Shown: piece by piece, positions 12,755 to 13,269 of the stretch
Numbering within the stretch: position 1 is the first letter of the stretch
How the letters are laid out: each line of letters begins with the position of its first letter
Assembly: GCA_031290695.1 (NCBI GenBank)
Contig: JAITNB010000102.1
Location: 1 to 13,269 of the forward strand
DNA length: 13,269 nucleotides
From: Coriobacteriales bacterium
Lineage (GTDB): Bacteria > Actinomycetota > Coriobacteriia > Coriobacteriales > UBA8131
Direction of reading: 5' to 3'
Program-made: the position numbers and the translations under genes
The notes under the pieces: model-generated
Told to the model about the DNA's origin: nothing
The model's input: only the letters and a program-made list of their open reading frames with translations
Database searches by the model: none

Positions 12755-13269
12755 ATGATTCTAAGCAGAGAACAGGCGTTCGATATTTTATGTGTCTACA
12801 ACAAGGAGCCATTCCACCTCAAGCACGCTCAGACCGTCGAAGGCGTTATGCGCTCCTTCGCAGCGCAGTACGATGCGGACAAGGTCGAGTTCTGGGGCAT
12901 TGTCGGCCTACTCCATGACATAGATTTCGAGCTGTATCCCGATGAGCATTGTGTGCGCGGCGAGCAACTCCTGCGTGAACATGACATCGACGAGTCCATC
13001 ATCCACGCAACAATGAGCCACGGCTACGGGATTGCACAGACCACCCACAAGCCCCAACATATCATGGAAAAGATACTGTTCGCGACAGACGAGCTTACTG
13101 GGCTTATTGGGGCGGTAGCCATCATGCGCCCGTCCAAGAGCGTCCAGGATCTCGAGTTGAAGTCGGTCAAGAAGAAGTTCAAGACACCGGCATTCGCAGC
13201 AGGCTGTTCACGCGAGGTCATCCAAACCGGAGCCGACATGCTCGGCTGGACCCTCGACGACCTCATAAC
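12755..13269 (+). CDS. HD-domain phosphohydrolase, cut by the right edge
   Basis: From ATG 12755, preceded by AAGGAG at 7-base spacing, a frame stays open for 171 codons to the window end with no stop. It shows the metal ligands of an HD-superfamily hydrolase: H24 in LKHAQTVEGVM, H54-D55 in GLLHDIDFE, H89 in TMSHGYG and D112 in ATDELTGL. The His at 66 (DEHC) may also contribute. Members of this small cytoplasmic HD family are usually about 185-190 residues, so probably only the last few codons are missing. Substrates of this subgroup are unknown; HD proteins as a class are metal-dependent phosphohydrolases, often acting on nucleotides. Its nearness to a purine permease is suggestive only, since a terminator separates them. 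Confidence 0.88.
   Translation, partial: MILSREQAFDILCVYNKEPFHLKHAQTVEGVMRSFAAQYDADKVEFWGIVGLLHDIDFELYPDEHCVRGEQLLREHDIDESIIHATMSHGYGIAQTTHKPQHIMEKILFATDELTGLIGAVAIMRPSKSVQDLELKSVKKKFKTPAFAAGCSREVIQTGADMLGWTLDDLI

Overview
This window is ordinary core genome of a moderately high-GC Gram-positive bacterium. It carries ten complete genes and two genes cut by the window edges. The most likely source is an actinobacterium of the Coriobacteriia type. That is inferred from GC-rich third positions with frequent ATA isoleucine codons, an RNase J with a basic N-terminal tail, and the gene order. The genus cannot be read from the sequence.

Positions 1-51 hold the first 17 codons of a minus-strand gene that leaves the window. 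A 289-base divergent spacer separates it from a long plus-strand block: rpsO (S15), pnp (PNPase), a TM2-domain membrane protein, an M16 zinc peptidase, dapB, an aspartate kinase of the DapG type, dapA and rnj (RNase J). The skeleton rpsO-pnp-M16-(lysine/DAP genes)-dapA-rnj is known from Bacillus subtilis (rpsO-pnpA-mlpA-spoVF-asd-dapG-dapA-rnjB). A looser version is known in mycobacteria. Here dapB fills the slot that spoVF-asd occupies in Bacillus, and a TM2 gene sits between pnp and the peptidase. The block therefore combines two ribonucleases and a ribosomal protein with three enzymes of the route to diaminopimelate and lysine.

Downstream of rnj, and convergent with it, is a DUF362 protein with two [4Fe-4S] ferredoxin motifs (minus strand). 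Divergent from that is an NCS2/AzgA-type purine permease preceded by a folded leader, then a clear hairpin terminator, then an HD-domain phosphohydrolase that runs off the right edge.

I found no mobile element, CRISPR array, tRNA or rRNA. The most notable non-coding signals are three. First, a perfect 40-bp inverted repeat lies between rpsO and pnp, where E. coli carries an RNase III processing hairpin for PNPase autoregulation. Second, the NCS2 permease has a compact multi-stem leader that I cannot match to a known riboswitch class. Third, inverted repeats containing CTAG sit directly over several stop codons. No clearly new multi-gene system is visible.
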